DNA from: Curvibacter sp.
Lineage (GTDB): Bacteria; Pseudomonadota; Gammaproteobacteria; Burkholderiales; Burkholderiaceae_C
Direction of reading: 5' to 3'
NCBI GenBank assembly: GCA_003987795.1
Contig: RXJO01000214.1
Coordinates: 281 to 41,899, forward strand
Length of the DNA: 41,619 nucleotides
In this document: piece by piece, positions 25,766 to 37,003 of the stretch
Position numbering within the stretch: the first letter of the stretch is position 1
Layout of the letters: every line of letters begins with the position of its first letter
Position numbers and translations under genes: made by a program
The notes under the pieces: model-generated
Seen by the model: the letters and a program-made list of their open reading frames with translations, nothing else
What the model was told of the DNA's origin: nothing
Databases searched by the model: none

Positions 25766-26760
25766 GCCAGTGTGGAGCGCTTGTTGGCGGTGTCGCGGTG
25801 TTTGAGCGGGGGATTCAGGTGCTTGTTTTCGTCATAGTCGAACCACATGGCGAAGAACAGCGAGTTGAAACCCAGTGAGAAGGAAAACAGCCAACTCAGG
25901 AACGTGATTTCCGGCACATGACCCAGATTGAACCACAGCCACATCAGGCGCAGAAACATTAACGCACTGAGCCCTACACCAAAGAAGCCGAAGGCATAGA
26001 AGAACACCAGCGGATGGAAGTTGCGAATGATGTACTTTTCCTTGAGCCGCCAGAAAAACAGACGCACAAGCAAGGAACCGATGGTAAAGACTACCTTGCG
26101 CACCTGGATGCCCGATTTCTCGCCCACGTTGTACACCGGCTCTATGGGCACATCAACCACACGCATTCCGGCCACGTTGAGCTTGACCAGCAAGTCATTT
26201 GGCTGTCCGTAGCGCTTGTACATCCGATCCCAGTTGATGGTTTGCAACGCCGTCTGGTTGAGGGCTGTGTAGCCCGTCTGCGAGTCCGCCACATGCCAGT
26301 ACCCCGAAGCGATTTTGGTGAAAAGTGACAGGGCGGCATTGCCGAAAAAGCGAATTTTCGGAATCTTGCGGAATGCCTCTCCCGTGACTAGCCGATTGCC
26401 CTTGGTGTAGTCGGCCTCATCATCCACCACGGGATCAAGTATGGCAGGTAGATCATCCGGATCCATCTGCCCGTCGCCGGCCATGACAACAGCTATGTCG
26501 TAGTTATGATCACGCGCCCATTTGTAGCCCGTGGCAATCGCTCCGCCAACCCCCTGGTTCACTTCGTGCTCCAGCAAGGTGACTTTGCCGGCTGCATATC
26601 CAGGATGGGCTCTGATGACTTCGGACGTTCGGTCCTTGCTGCAATCGTTCGTGATGACGATCATGTCCACGAAATCTGGCATGGTCTCTATCACGCGGGC
26701 AATCTGGGTTTCTTCGTTGTATGCAGGCACAACAACAACGATTTTTTTCTCTCTGTACAT
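25762..26760 (-). CDS. GT2 glycosyltransferase with C-terminal membrane helices (DPM1/GtrB-like)
   Basis: A 332-residue GT2 enzyme: VVVVPAYNEETQIARVIETM at the N-terminus, ITNDCSKDRT, the linker NQGVGGAIATGYKWA, and the metal site VMAGDGQMDPDDLP. Two or more hydrophobic helices (about 247-275 and 283-306) anchor the C-terminus. This resembles polyprenyl-phosphate mannosyl/glucosyl synthases. It lies between wbpE (16 nt upstream) and wzx (4-nt overlap). It either makes an undecaprenyl-phosphate sugar for the GT-C-like protein at 19733 or transfers a sugar directly to the lipid-linked repeat. It is a different GT2 from the one at 3070. Confidence 0.82.
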   Translation of the reverse strand: MYREKKIVVVVPAYNEETQIARVIETMPDFVDMIVITNDCSKDRTSEVIRAHPGYAAGKVTLLEHEVNQGVGGAIATGYKWARDHNYDIAVVMAGDGQMDPDDLPAILDPVVDDEADYTKGNRLVTGEAFRKIPKIRFFGNAALSLFTKIASGYWHVADSQTGYTALNQTALQTINWDRMYKRYGQPNDLLVKLNVAGMRVVDVPIEPVYNVGEKSGIQVRKVVFTIGSLLVRLFFWRLKEKYIIRNFHPLVFFYAFGFFGVGLSALMFLRLMWLWFNLGHVPEITFLSWLFSFSLGFNSLFFAMWFDYDENKHLNPPLKHRDTANKRSTLA

Positions 26761-26776
26761 TTTTCTCGGACTGGAG

Positions 26777-27900
26777 TCAGATGGATGCCATGGCTGCGAC
26801 GACGCGACTCAGGTCCTGATCGCTGAGATCGGCGCTCATGGGAAGGCTCATGACCCGGTCTGCGGCCCAATGGCTGTGAGGCGTTTCCAGCGCCGACTGA
26901 TCATCGCGGTAGGCCGGCTGCCGGTTCAGGGCCAATGGATAGTGGACTGCCGTGGGAATTCCCATTCCTTGGAGCTTTTGCTGAACCACGGCCCTGTCCT
27001 CCACGAGAACTGTAAATTGGGCCCAGACGCAATCCCTGTTCTCGCGGACGGAAATAAGCCTTGCGGCACATCCTGCCTCCTTGAGCTTCTGGCGATATGT
27101 TCTTCCCAGCTCCAGGCGGCGCTGGATCTCCCAATCGAAGCGCTGCAGTTTGCCCAAGATGACTGCGCATTGGATCGTATCCATGCGCCCCCCTACGCCG
27201 ATGCGCGTATGGTGATAGCGCCGCTCCTGCCCATGCACCCTTATTTCGCGTAACACCTTTGCCAATGCATCGTCGTTGGTGAACACTGCACCGCCATCGC
27301 CATAGCAGCCCAATGGCTTGCTGGGAAAGAAGCTGGTGCATCCGACAGTGGAGAGATTGCAGCTTCTGCGCCCCTTGTAGCTGGAGCCGAAACTCTGGGC
27401 AGCATCCTCGATGACGCTCAAACCATGCACCTGTGCGATGGCGTTGATCTCATCCATATCAGCAACCTGTCCATAGAGCGATACTGGCATGATTGCCTTG
27501 GTTCGCGGAGTGATCTTGGCCTCAATCTGCGCGGCATCGATCAGGCAGGTGTCGGGCTCGATATCCACATAGACCGGCTTGGCTCCGGCGAGCACGATCA
27601 TCTCCGCAGTCGCCGCGAATGTGAATGGAGTGGTGATCACTTCATCACCGGGGCCTATGCCTAGCGCAAGGAGCGCCATCAATAGAGCTTCGGTCCCGGA
27701 GGCACAGCTGATGCAGTGCCGGGCTCCGGTATAGGCCGCGAGTTGCGCCTCCATCTCACCAACCTCCGGCCCCAGGATGTATTGGCCATGCTCCAGCACT
27801 CGTTGAATCCGCGCATCGATATCTTTTCGAAGCACACGGTACTGGGCCTTGAGATCAATGAATTCCATGCGCTCGACGGCGGATTGCGGCAGATTGGCAG

Positions 27901-27904
<4 letters not shown>
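26777..27904 (-). CDS. wbpE: UDP-2-acetamido-2-deoxy-3-oxo-glucuronate aminotransferase
   Basis: A 375-residue PLP aminotransferase with strong resemblance to P. aeruginosa WbpE and Bordetella Wlb[58 protein letters not shown] and the PLP lysine Lys196 in [16 protein letters not shown]. It uses glutamate to aminate C3 of the 3-keto uronic sugar made by WbpB. I keep the GTG start at 27904: it overlaps the wbpD stop (GTGA) and has AAGGA 8 nt before it. The alternative ATG at 27868 (MEFIDL) matches the start of homologues and is also possible. Confidence 0.92.
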
Positions 27905-30745
<2,841 letters not shown>

Positions 30746-31321
30746 GTTTCAAGCGAAGGAAAAATTTGATGCAACCGTTATCGTTATCTGATCCGCCGTT
30801 TGGAACATGACGACCATAGATGCCCCCAAGCCTCACGAAATTATTTTCGCCTAGATAGGCACCGGAATGGACTTCGATGATCGGCGGCGGGCTTTCGCCA
30901 GGATTTGTCAGTTCAGCACTCTACCACCGGGATGTAGGTCGACTGATCCGACCTCCGCAGACAGGGGTTCTCACCATTTGCAACCACGGCCGCGCCCTGT
31001 ACGTGGACCCGATGTATCGCAAGGTACCTATGCATCTGCAGACTCAGGCTTGCGCCTCACTTGACCACGCTATGCTTGAGCTGAAAGCACATGACTGCAT
31101 TGATATTGTCACACCAGCCGCAGGGCCTCTAGACCTTTCTGGGTGTCATCGCCTAGGCATAACCTAAGTTCTGTAGATTCACCACGACCTGCCTCACTTC
31201 ATACGTACGCCACGTGTCCGCGATCAGCACAGCGTCAGGCGTGCCGTAGCAAGATCTGCTTGAATCGCCCTGGTGCGATTCACTACTACATGGCGGCTTG
31301 CGCTCGCCTCAGCAGATCACC
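30746..31321. other. About 575-nt stretch without a supported gene, right border of the polysaccharide locus
   Basis: Plus-strand ORFs 30867-31064 and 30877-31167 overlap in different frames and match no family I know. A minus-strand frame immediately upstream of wbpA (about 30735-30925) is open and reads protein-like (PPPIIEVHSGAYLGENNFVR) but has no start codon. The stretch separates the surface-polysaccharide genes from GC-rich chromosomal genes, so remnants of displaced DNA are plausible. Confidence 0.4.
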
Positions 31322-31642
31322 TCAATCGGAAGGCTGCGGAAATAGGGTCTTTTGAAAGAGTTTTACAACGGTGAGCGGCTCCACGACCCCGTCGCTGATA
31401 GGCTCTGCCACACAAGGCAGCACCCAACCTTCGGCCTTCTCTTCGCGGCTCAAGCCCGGCCATTCGATGCGATAGCGCACCTCACCCGCTATCAGACGGC
31501 ACATGCAGGCGCGGCAGGTGCCGTTGCGACAAGAACTCAGCAAGCCGATGCCTGCCCGCTCGGCCGACTCGAGCAAGGACTCGCCGTCTTCAGCCGACCA
31601 CTCGGCGTCCAGATCGGGGCAGCGGATGCGCCATTCCGTCAT
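31322..31642 (-). CDS. [2Fe-2S] ferredoxin, plant type
   Basis: A 106-residue protein with the CX4CX2C...C cluster pattern: Cys38, Cys43 and Cys46 in SSCRNGTCRACMC and Cys77 in WVLPCVAEP. This binds a plant-type 2Fe-2S cluster and transfers single electrons in the cytoplasm. It lies 3 nt downstream of an SDR-like gene on the same strand and is the last gene of that unit. Its redox partner is not evident: no oxygenase or reductase is encoded nearby. Confidence 0.85.
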   Translation of the reverse strand: MTEWRIRCPDLDAEWSAEDGESLLESAERAGIGLLSSCRNGTCRACMCRLIAGEVRYRIEWPGLSREEKAEGWVLPCVAEPISDGVVEPLTVVKLFQKTLFPQPSD

Positions 31643-31645
31643 GGC

Positions 31646-32434
31646 TCAGACCACCATGGGCGTCACCGCGCCGTCCATGGCCAGGATGGCACCCGTGATG
31701 TAGCTGGCCTTGGGCGAGGCCAAAAACACCACGGCATTGGCGATCTCCTCGGGCGTGGCCAGGCGGCCCAGGGGCAGCCGGGCCCGAGAGCGCTCCAGGG
31801 CCTCTTCGGCGCTGATGCCTTGCAGACGGGCTTCGGCATTCAGTCCCTCGCGCAGGCGTTCGGTCAGGGTGGGGCCGGGATTGACCGCGTTGACCCGCAC
31901 ACCCCGCGGGCCATAGGCCGCGGCCAGGCCGGCACCGACCAGCATGAGCGCGGCGTTGGCGGCACCGCCGGGCAGGTGGATGGGGCTGGCCACCTTGCCC
32001 CCTGCCCCGACCACATTGACGATCACACCTTGCCCACGCTGGGCCATGCGCTTGATCGCAGGGTCGATCATGTGCAGGTAGCTGAAATACTTGGCCTGCA
32101 TCGCGTCATGCCAGGCCTGGGGCGTCAGCTCATCGGGCGGGGTACGGCGGGCGGCACCTGCCGAATTGACCAGCACATCGACCGGCCCGAATCCCGTCTC
32201 GGCCGCGTCGAGTGCCGCTTGGGCCGCCTGCGCATCGCACAGGTCAGCAGCCACGGTGGCCACCCGCTGCGCATCCCCACCCAAGGCCTCGTGCGCCTGT
32301 GCCAGCGTCTGCGGGTTGCGCGCCACCAGGGTCACACGGGCCCCCTCGGCCAGAAAGCCTTGCGCACAAGACAGGCCGATGCCTTTGCTGCCGCCCGTGA
32401 CCAACACATGCTGCGCTTTCAGGCCAAGTTCCAT
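31646..32434 (-). CDS. Short-chain dehydrogenase/reductase family protein lacking the catalytic Tyr and Lys
   Basis: A 262-residue SDR-fold protein. It has the cofactor loop VTGGSKGIGLS, the VNSAGAA motif and the closing VRVNAVNPGPTLTERL. However, at the usual YxxxK position it reads LPGGAANAALM, with Gly for Tyr and Asn for Lys, and the catalytic Ser region reads VNVVGAGG. I checked the codons: there is no frameshift. It is thus unlikely to be a classical alcohol/ketone oxidoreductase; I recall a set of burkholderial homologues with the same GGAANAALM stretch. ATG 32434 is preferred, with GGAG 6 nt upstream; the ORF-track start is a TTG. Divergent from creA. Confidence 0.75.
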   Translation of the reverse strand: MELGLKAQHVLVTGGSKGIGLSCAQGFLAEGARVTLVARNPQTLAQAHEALGGDAQRVATVAADLCDAQAAQAALDAAETGFGPVDVLVNSAGAARRTPPDELTPQAWHDAMQAKYFSYLHMIDPAIKRMAQRGQGVIVNVVGAGGKVASPIHLPGGAANAALMLVGAGLAAAYGPRGVRVNAVNPGPTLTERLREGLNAEARLQGISAEEALERSRARLPLGRLATPEEIANAVVFLASPKASYITGAILAMDGAVTPMVV

Positions 32435-32514
32435 GCTCATCTCCAGGGTTGTCAAAAAATGCAGGCAGACTAACGCAATCGCCGCCTATGGGCGCAACCT
32501 CAGGAGAAAACCCC

Positions 32515-33024
32515 ATGCCCGTGCTCGCCCGGCCCCGCGTCCAGTCCCCCATGAAACGCCTGGGGGCGTGCTTGTGTCTTGCCCTGTTCGCCTTGTCGGC
32601 CCACGCCGGTCCCGATCTGGTCGGCGACGTCAGCACCGCCTTCAAGCTGATCGGCCCCAACCACAAGATCGTGGTCGAGGCTTATGACGACCCGCTGGTG
32701 GACGGCGTGACCTGCTTTGTGTCCCGAGCCCGCACCGGTGGGCTTTCAGGGGCCTTCGGCCTGGCTGAAGACAAGGCCGAGGCTTCCATCGCCTGTCGGC
32801 AGGTGGGCCCGATCACGTTCAAGAAGCCCCTGCCCCACGAAGACGAGGTGTTCTCGGAGCGCATGTCCATCCTGTTCAAGCGCCTGCGCGTGGTGCGCAT
32901 GGTGGACGCCAAACGCAACACCCTGGTCTACCTCACCTACTCGGATCGACTGGTCGATGGCTCGCCCCAGAACAGCCTGACGGCGGTGCCGGTGGATCGC
33001 GCCCAGGCCATTCCCCTGAAGTAA
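32515..33024 (+). CDS. creA: CreA family periplasmic protein
   Basis: A 169-residue protein close to E. coli CreA: GDVSTAFKLIGPNHKIVVEA, DPLVDGVTCFVSRARTGG, the GLAEDKAEASIACRQVGPI stretch and VDAKRNTLVYLTYSD. A signal peptide (KRLGACLCLALFALSAHAG) sends it to the periplasm. Two cysteines in the mature part may pair. Function is not established for the family; in enterobacteria it is in the creABCD locus, but here creBC are absent. ATG 32515 is chosen because AGGAG lies 8 nt before it; the ORF-track start 32449 lacks one. Confidence 0.88.
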   Translation: MPVLARPRVQSPMKRLGACLCLALFALSAHAGPDLVGDVSTAFKLIGPNHKIVVEAYDDPLVDGVTCFVSRARTGGLSGAFGLAEDKAEASIACRQVGPITFKKPLPHEDEVFSERMSILFKRLRVVRMVDAKRNTLVYLTYSDRLVDGSPQNSLTAVPVDRAQAIPLK

Positions 33025-33028
33025 ATCC

Positions 33029-33967
33029 TCAGCCCTCTGCCGGGATGCGGCGGCGGCGCACCGGCACCAGGCGCTGCATCTCCTCACGCAGCAGGGCCAC
33101 CATCTCGGTGGCGGCGGGGCTCAAGGCCCGGCCTCGCCGCGTCACCAGGCCGATGGGGCGGCGGATATCGGGTCGGCACAGACGACGCTTCACCACCCCG
33201 GGCAAAGGGGCCACGGCGGCGGCCCATTCGGGCAGGGCAGCCACGCCCAGACCAGCGGCCACCATGGCCTGGATGGTGGCCAGGTGCTCCACCTCGTAAC
33301 GCGGCGCGAAGCGCAGGCGGTGTTCCAGCAGGGCTGCGTCGGCGTATTGGCGCACGCTGGTGGGCTGGGGCATGGAGATGTGCACCAGATCGGCCACCTC
33401 GGCCCAGCCCAGGGCCTGCCGCCCTTTGGCCAAAGGGTGCTGGGCCGGCAACAACAACACAAAGCCGTCCGAGGCCAGGGGCTGATCGTCGAGGTCGGCA
33501 TAGGCCGGGTTGGCGGCCGTCAGCGCAAAGTCGACTTCGCCGCGCCGCACCAGGTCAAACGCCGGCCCCGACAGGGTGTCGATCACCGACAGACGAATGC
33601 CCGGGTGCTGGGCGGCGAGCCGAGCCATCGCGGCGGGCACCACGGTGGCCGCCAACGAGGGCAAGGCCGCCAGCGTGACCTGGCCCACCTGCAGTTCGGC
33701 CACGCTGCGCACCGCACGCACGGCCTCGTCGGTCTGGGCCCGCAACACCTGCACCTGCTCGAAAAACACCTGCCCGGCCAGGGTGAGTTGAACACTGCGC
33801 GTGGTGCGGTCGAACAGGCGCGTGCCCAAGGATTCCTCCAGCCGCGTGAGCACGCCGGACACGGCCGATTGCGACAGATGCACCTGATCGGCGGTGCGCC
33901 GAAAACTCAGGGTTTGCCCCAGGGCCAGGAAGACATCGAGCTCGCGGGTGGACCAATTGATCTGCAT
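33029..33967 (-). CDS. LysR family transcriptional regulator
   Basis: A 312-residue LysR regulator. The winged helix-turn-helix is at residues 8-65 (FRRTADQVHLSQSAVSGVLT and RLEESLGTRLFDRTTR), followed by the substrate-binding-like effector domain. It is divergent from the 3-hydroxyacid dehydrogenase/BKACE/Bug operon with a 104-nt gap that contains an inverted repeat, the classic arrangement for a regulator of that operon. The effector is probably the pathway substrate or an intermediate, as an inference. It ends 4 nt beyond the creA stop, convergent with it. Confidence 0.9.
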   Translation of the reverse strand: MQINWSTRELDVFLALGQTLSFRRTADQVHLSQSAVSGVLTRLEESLGTRLFDRTTRSVQLTLAGQVFFEQVQVLRAQTDEAVRAVRSVAELQVGQVTLAALPSLAATVVPAAMARLAAQHPGIRLSVIDTLSGPAFDLVRRGEVDFALTAANPAYADLDDQPLASDGFVLLLPAQHPLAKGRQALGWAEVADLVHISMPQPTSVRQYADAALLEHRLRFAPRYEVEHLATIQAMVAAGLGVAALPEWAAAVAPLPGVVKRRLCRPDIRRPIGLVTRRGRALSPAATEMVALLREEMQRLVPVRRRRIPAEG

Positions 33968-33980
33968 GACCGATCAGTTT

Positions 33981-34041
33981 ATTGAAAAAATCGTCTGGAC
34001 GGTGCAATACCGGCTTCCTAGACTGCGCTGACTTTTTCAAT
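33981..34041. promoter_or_regulatory. Inverted repeat between LysR gene and its divergent operon
   Basis: ATTGAAAAA (33981-33989) and its exact complement TTTTTCAAT (34033-34041) lie 43 nt apart, with centres about 52 bp or five helical turns from each other, in the divergent promoter region. A LysR tetramer binding two half-sites could bridge them. Alternatively A-tracts arise here by chance. Confidence 0.4.
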
Positions 34042-34071
34042 TCGCCCGCACGGCCTCCGCGCTCAGACACC

Positions 34072-35037
34072 ATGAACACCGATTTGCTTTTGCCTGCCCG
34101 TCCACGTCACACCCACGCCGTCGTCGTCGGCGCCGGCACCATGGGGGCCGATGTGGCGACCGTGCTGGCCCGGGGCGGCTGCCGCGTCACCGTGAGCGAC
34201 CCCAACACTGTCCAGCGGCAGGCCCTGCCCTCACGGGTGCGGCAAGGCCTGCAGGCCCTGGGCCTGGCCCACCGCGTCGAGCGCGTGCAGGCTGTGGCCA
34301 GCCTGCAGGAGGTGGACTGGCACGATGTGGTGCTGGTGATCGAATGCATTCCCGAGAAGCTGGATCTGAAACAGGCGCTGTTCGCCGAACTGGTGCAGCG
34401 CGCCCCTGCCCAAGCGGTGCTGACCAGCAACAGCTCCAGCTTCCCCATCAGCGCCATTGCGGCCGGTCTGCCCACGGCCGAGCGCATGCTGGGCCTGCAT
34501 TTCTTCATGCCGGCCCACCTGGTGCCCTTGGTCGAGGTGGTGCATGGACCAAGCACCGATGAGGCGCAGGCCGAGCGCCTGTGCCAGTTCATGCGCGGCT
34601 GCGGCAGCGTGCCGGTGCGGGTGCGCAAGGACAAACCAGGCTTTCTGGCCAACCGCCTGCAGCACGCGCTGGCCCGCGAAGCCTTTGCCATGATCGACGA
34701 GGGCGTGGCCACGCCGGAGGACGTGGACGCCGCCGTGCGCTTCGGTTTTGGCTTCCGTTACCTGGCCGCCGGACCGGTGCTGCAGCGTGACCATGCGGGG
34801 CTGGATGTGCATTGCGCCGCAGCGGCCACCATGTACCCCTCGCTGGCCGCCAATACCGAGCCGGCCAGGGTGCTGCGCGAGCAGGTGGCCGCCGGGCGCC
34901 TGGGCATGAAGACCGGCGCGGGCTTCTACGACTGGCCGGAGGATCGGCGACTGGCCGAGCGCCAGCGCTACGACGCCCTGCTGCAGCAAGGGCTGGCCCT
35001 GCTGGCGGCCGAACTGCCCCCGATCGATCGCGACTGA
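34072..35037 (+). CDS. 3-hydroxyacyl-CoA/3-hydroxyacid dehydrogenase, NAD-binding family
   Basis: A 321-residue dehydrogenase from ATG 34072 (the ORF-track start at 33982 lies in the regulatory region). NAD loop VVVGAGTMGADVATVLARGG, CIPEKLDLKQALFAEL, the serine motif TSNSSSFPIS and the catalytic histidine in GLHFFMPAHLVPLVEVV; the C-terminal helical domain ends GMKTGAGFYDW. It oxidises a 3-hydroxyacyl-CoA or a free 3-hydroxy acid. Directly before a BKACE gene, the likely product is a beta-keto acid, as in carnitine-type pathways, though its N-terminus does not look like a classical carnitine dehydrogenase. Confidence 0.85.
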   Translation: MNTDLLLPARPRHTHAVVVGAGTMGADVATVLARGGCRVTVSDPNTVQRQALPSRVRQGLQALGLAHRVERVQAVASLQEVDWHDVVLVIECIPEKLDLKQALFAELVQRAPAQAVLTSNSSSFPISAIAAGLPTAERMLGLHFFMPAHLVPLVEVVHGPSTDEAQAERLCQFMRGCGSVPVRVRKDKPGFLANRLQHALAREAFAMIDEGVATPEDVDAAVRFGFGFRYLAAGPVLQRDHAGLDVHCAAAATMYPSLAANTEPARVLREQVAAGRLGMKTGAGFYDWPEDRRLAERQRYDALLQQGLALLAAELPPIDRD

Positions 35038-35071
35038 CTGAATGCGCGCCGCCCTGCCTCTGGAGAACATC

Positions 35072-35890
35072 ATGCCCAGCACACCTCTGATCATCACCTC
35101 GGCCCCCAACGGGGCCTACAAGCTGCACAGCGACCACCCCGCCGTGCCCCTGACCCCCTCGGCCTTGGCCGTCACCGCCCGCCAATGCCTGGATGCGGGT
35201 GCGGCCATGCTGCACCTGCACATCCGAGACGCCCAAGGCCATCACAGCCTGGATGTCGAAGGCTACCGCGACGCCCTCAGCGCGGTGCGCGCCGCCGTGG
35301 GCGACCAGATGGTGCTGCAGGTCACCAGCGAGGCCGCCCGCGTCTACCACGCCCCGGCCCAGATCGCCATGGTGCGCGAACTGCGCCCCGAGGCGGTGTC
35401 GGTCGGCCTGCGCGAGGTCGACCAGCCCGAGATCGGTGAGCACGGCCTGGCCGACTTCTTCGGCTGGCTGGCGCGCGAGCGGGTGATGACCCAGGTGATT
35501 CTTTATGACAGCGCCGATCTGCAGCGCTGGCAATCGCTGCGCGAGCGGGGGGTGGTGCCCGAGGCGCCCTGGTTCCTGCTGTTCGTGCTGGGCCGCTACA
35601 CCGCAGGGCAGACCTCCAGCCCGCGCGATCTGGTGCCCTTTGTGCACGCCCACACCGGGCCCGAGCCCTGGGCCGTGTGCGCCTTCGGGGCCACCGAGCA
35701 CGCCTGCGTGACCGCGGCCGCCGCACTGGGCGGGCATGTGCGGGTGGGCTTCGAGAACAACCTGCAGCTCAAGGACGGCAGCCGGGCCCCGCACAACGCG
35801 GCCCTGGTCGCCCAGGCGGCCGAAGCGGCTGCCAGCCTGGGCCGCCCTCTGGCCACCGCGCGCCACATCCGCGAACTGTTTGCAGGCTGA
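35072..35890 (+). CDS. Beta-keto acid cleavage enzyme (BKACE, DUF849 family)
   Basis: A 272-residue TIM-barrel enzyme starting at ATG 35072 with GGAG 7 nt upstream. N-terminal ITSAPNGAYKLHSDHP and the zinc ligands His48 and His50 in MLHLHIRD identify the family (Kce-like); VRVGFENNLQL near the C-terminus holds another conserved acidic residue. BKACE enzymes react a beta-keto acid with acetyl-CoA to give acetoacetate and a new acyl-CoA. Which keto acid is used depends on pocket residues I cannot interpret. It lies 34 nt after the dehydrogenase gene. Confidence 0.85.
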   Translation: MPSTPLIITSAPNGAYKLHSDHPAVPLTPSALAVTARQCLDAGAAMLHLHIRDAQGHHSLDVEGYRDALSAVRAAVGDQMVLQVTSEAARVYHAPAQIAMVRELRPEAVSVGLREVDQPEIGEHGLADFFGWLARERVMTQVILYDSADLQRWQSLRERGVVPEAPWFLLFVLGRYTAGQTSSPRDLVPFVHAHTGPEPWAVCAFGATEHACVTAAAALGGHVRVGFENNLQLKDGSRAPHNAALVAQAAEAAASLGRPLATARHIRELFAG

Positions 35891-35930
35891 AACCAGCCCC
35901 CGAAAAAGAAACACCACAGGAGACAACACC

Positions 35931-36947
35931 ATGCAACGCCGTTCCCTCATCCGCTCTGTCGCCGGCACCGTCACCGGTCTGACCCTGGGCTCGCTGGCCA
36001 CCCTGGGCGCCCTGTGCAGCCCCCTCGCCCAAGCCGAGGAGGCCTGGCCCAGCAAATCGATCCGCTTCGTGGTGCCCTACCCGCCCGGTGGGCCGACGGA
36101 CCTGATGGCCCGCCTGCTGCAGGGCGAGATGCAGACCCGGCTCGGGGTCTCGGTGATCGTCGACAACAAGAGCGGTGCCGGCGGCAACCTGGGCAGCGCC
36201 GAGGTGGCCAAACAGGCCCCGGCCGATGGCTACACCCTGCTGCTGGCGGCCAGCGGCCCCATGGCGGTCAACCCCACTCTGTACCGCAGCATGCCCTTCA
36301 ATCCCTTGACCGATCTGGCCCCGGTGATCCAGCTCTCCGCCTTTCCGCTGGTGCTCGAAGTCAATCCCAAGACCGGCATCAAATCGGTCAAGGAGCTGAT
36401 CGCCGCGCTCAAGAGCAAGCGCGCTGCCGAGTTGGCCTTTGCCTCGGCGGGCAATGGCACGCCCCAGCATCTGGCTGGCGAGCTGTTCAACACCCAGATC
36501 GACACCAAGATGCCGCACATCCCCTACCGTGGGGCGGGCCCGGCCCTGAACGATCTGCTGGGCGGGCAAGTGAACGTGATGTTCGACATCCTCGGCAGCT
36601 CGCTGCCTTACATCCAGTCAGGCAAGCTCACCGCACTGGCCGTGACGACCCCCAAACGCGTCCCCAACCTGCCGGATGTGCCGACCATGGCCGAAGCCGG
36701 CATGCCCGGCTACGAGATGACCGGCTGGCACGGCATTGCCGTGCGCGCCGGCACCCCACCGGCCGTGATCGACAAGCTCAACGGCACCCTGAACGCGATC
36801 TTCAGCCAACCCGAATTCCGCAAGAAGTGGGAGGCCATCGGCACCCCCGTGGTGGCCGGCAGTGCGGCTCAGTTCGGTGAGCTGATCAAGAAGGAGTCGG
36901 TGCGCCTGGGCAAGCTGGTGAAGGACTCAGGGGCAACGGTGGATTGA
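35931..36947 (+). CDS. Bug family (TctC-like) periplasmic solute-binding protein
   Basis: A 338-residue receptor with a long signal peptide (GLTLGSLATLGALCSPLAQA, cleaved near Ala-Glu-Glu). The mature start EEAWPSKSIRFVVPYPPGG followed by PTDLMARLL and the GYTLLLAASGPMAVNPTLY stretch are Bug hallmarks. It binds small carboxylates in the periplasm. No tctA/tctB membrane genes are in the window, as is common for the many Bug genes of Burkholderiales. CACAGGAGAC precedes the ATG. Last gene of the LysR-controlled unit, followed by a strong terminator. Confidence 0.9.
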   Translation: MQRRSLIRSVAGTVTGLTLGSLATLGALCSPLAQAEEAWPSKSIRFVVPYPPGGPTDLMARLLQGEMQTRLGVSVIVDNKSGAGGNLGSAEVAKQAPADGYTLLLAASGPMAVNPTLYRSMPFNPLTDLAPVIQLSAFPLVLEVNPKTGIKSVKELIAALKSKRAAELAFASAGNGTPQHLAGELFNTQIDTKMPHIPYRGAGPALNDLLGGQVNVMFDILGSSLPYIQSGKLTALAVTTPKRVPNLPDVPTMAEAGMPGYEMTGWHGIAVRAGTPPAVIDKLNGTLNAIFSQPEFRKKWEAIGTPVVAGSAAQFGELIKKESVRLGKLVKDSGATVD

Positions 36948-36953
36948 ACCCAT

Positions 36954-36990
36954 GAAAAAGCCCTGGGGCTTGCGCCCCAGGGCTCTTCCT
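36954..36990. terminator. Bidirectional intrinsic terminator
   Basis: AGCCCTGGGGC (36959-36969) and GCCCCAGGGCT (36974-36984) make a perfect 11-bp stem with a TTGC loop, between the converging Bug and FAH-family genes. On the minus strand the stem is followed by TTTTC; on the plus strand by CTTCCTTGATCTT. It should stop transcription from both sides. Confidence 0.8.
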
Positions 36991-37003
36991 TGATCTTGTG
37001 AGG

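Noticed and set aside
30877-31167. 96-aa plus-strand ORF between wbpA and the ferredoxin gene
   Set aside because: Overlaps another ORF in a different frame, no family match, no convincing ribosome site.
31352-32473. 373-aa plus-strand ORF opposite the SDR and ferredoxin genes
   Set aside because: A GC-rich shadow frame antisense to two well-supported genes.
34589-36055. 488-aa minus-strand ORF opposite the dehydrogenase and BKACE genes
   Set aside because: Low-complexity Gly/Ala/Arg/His-rich shadow of real genes on the plus strand.
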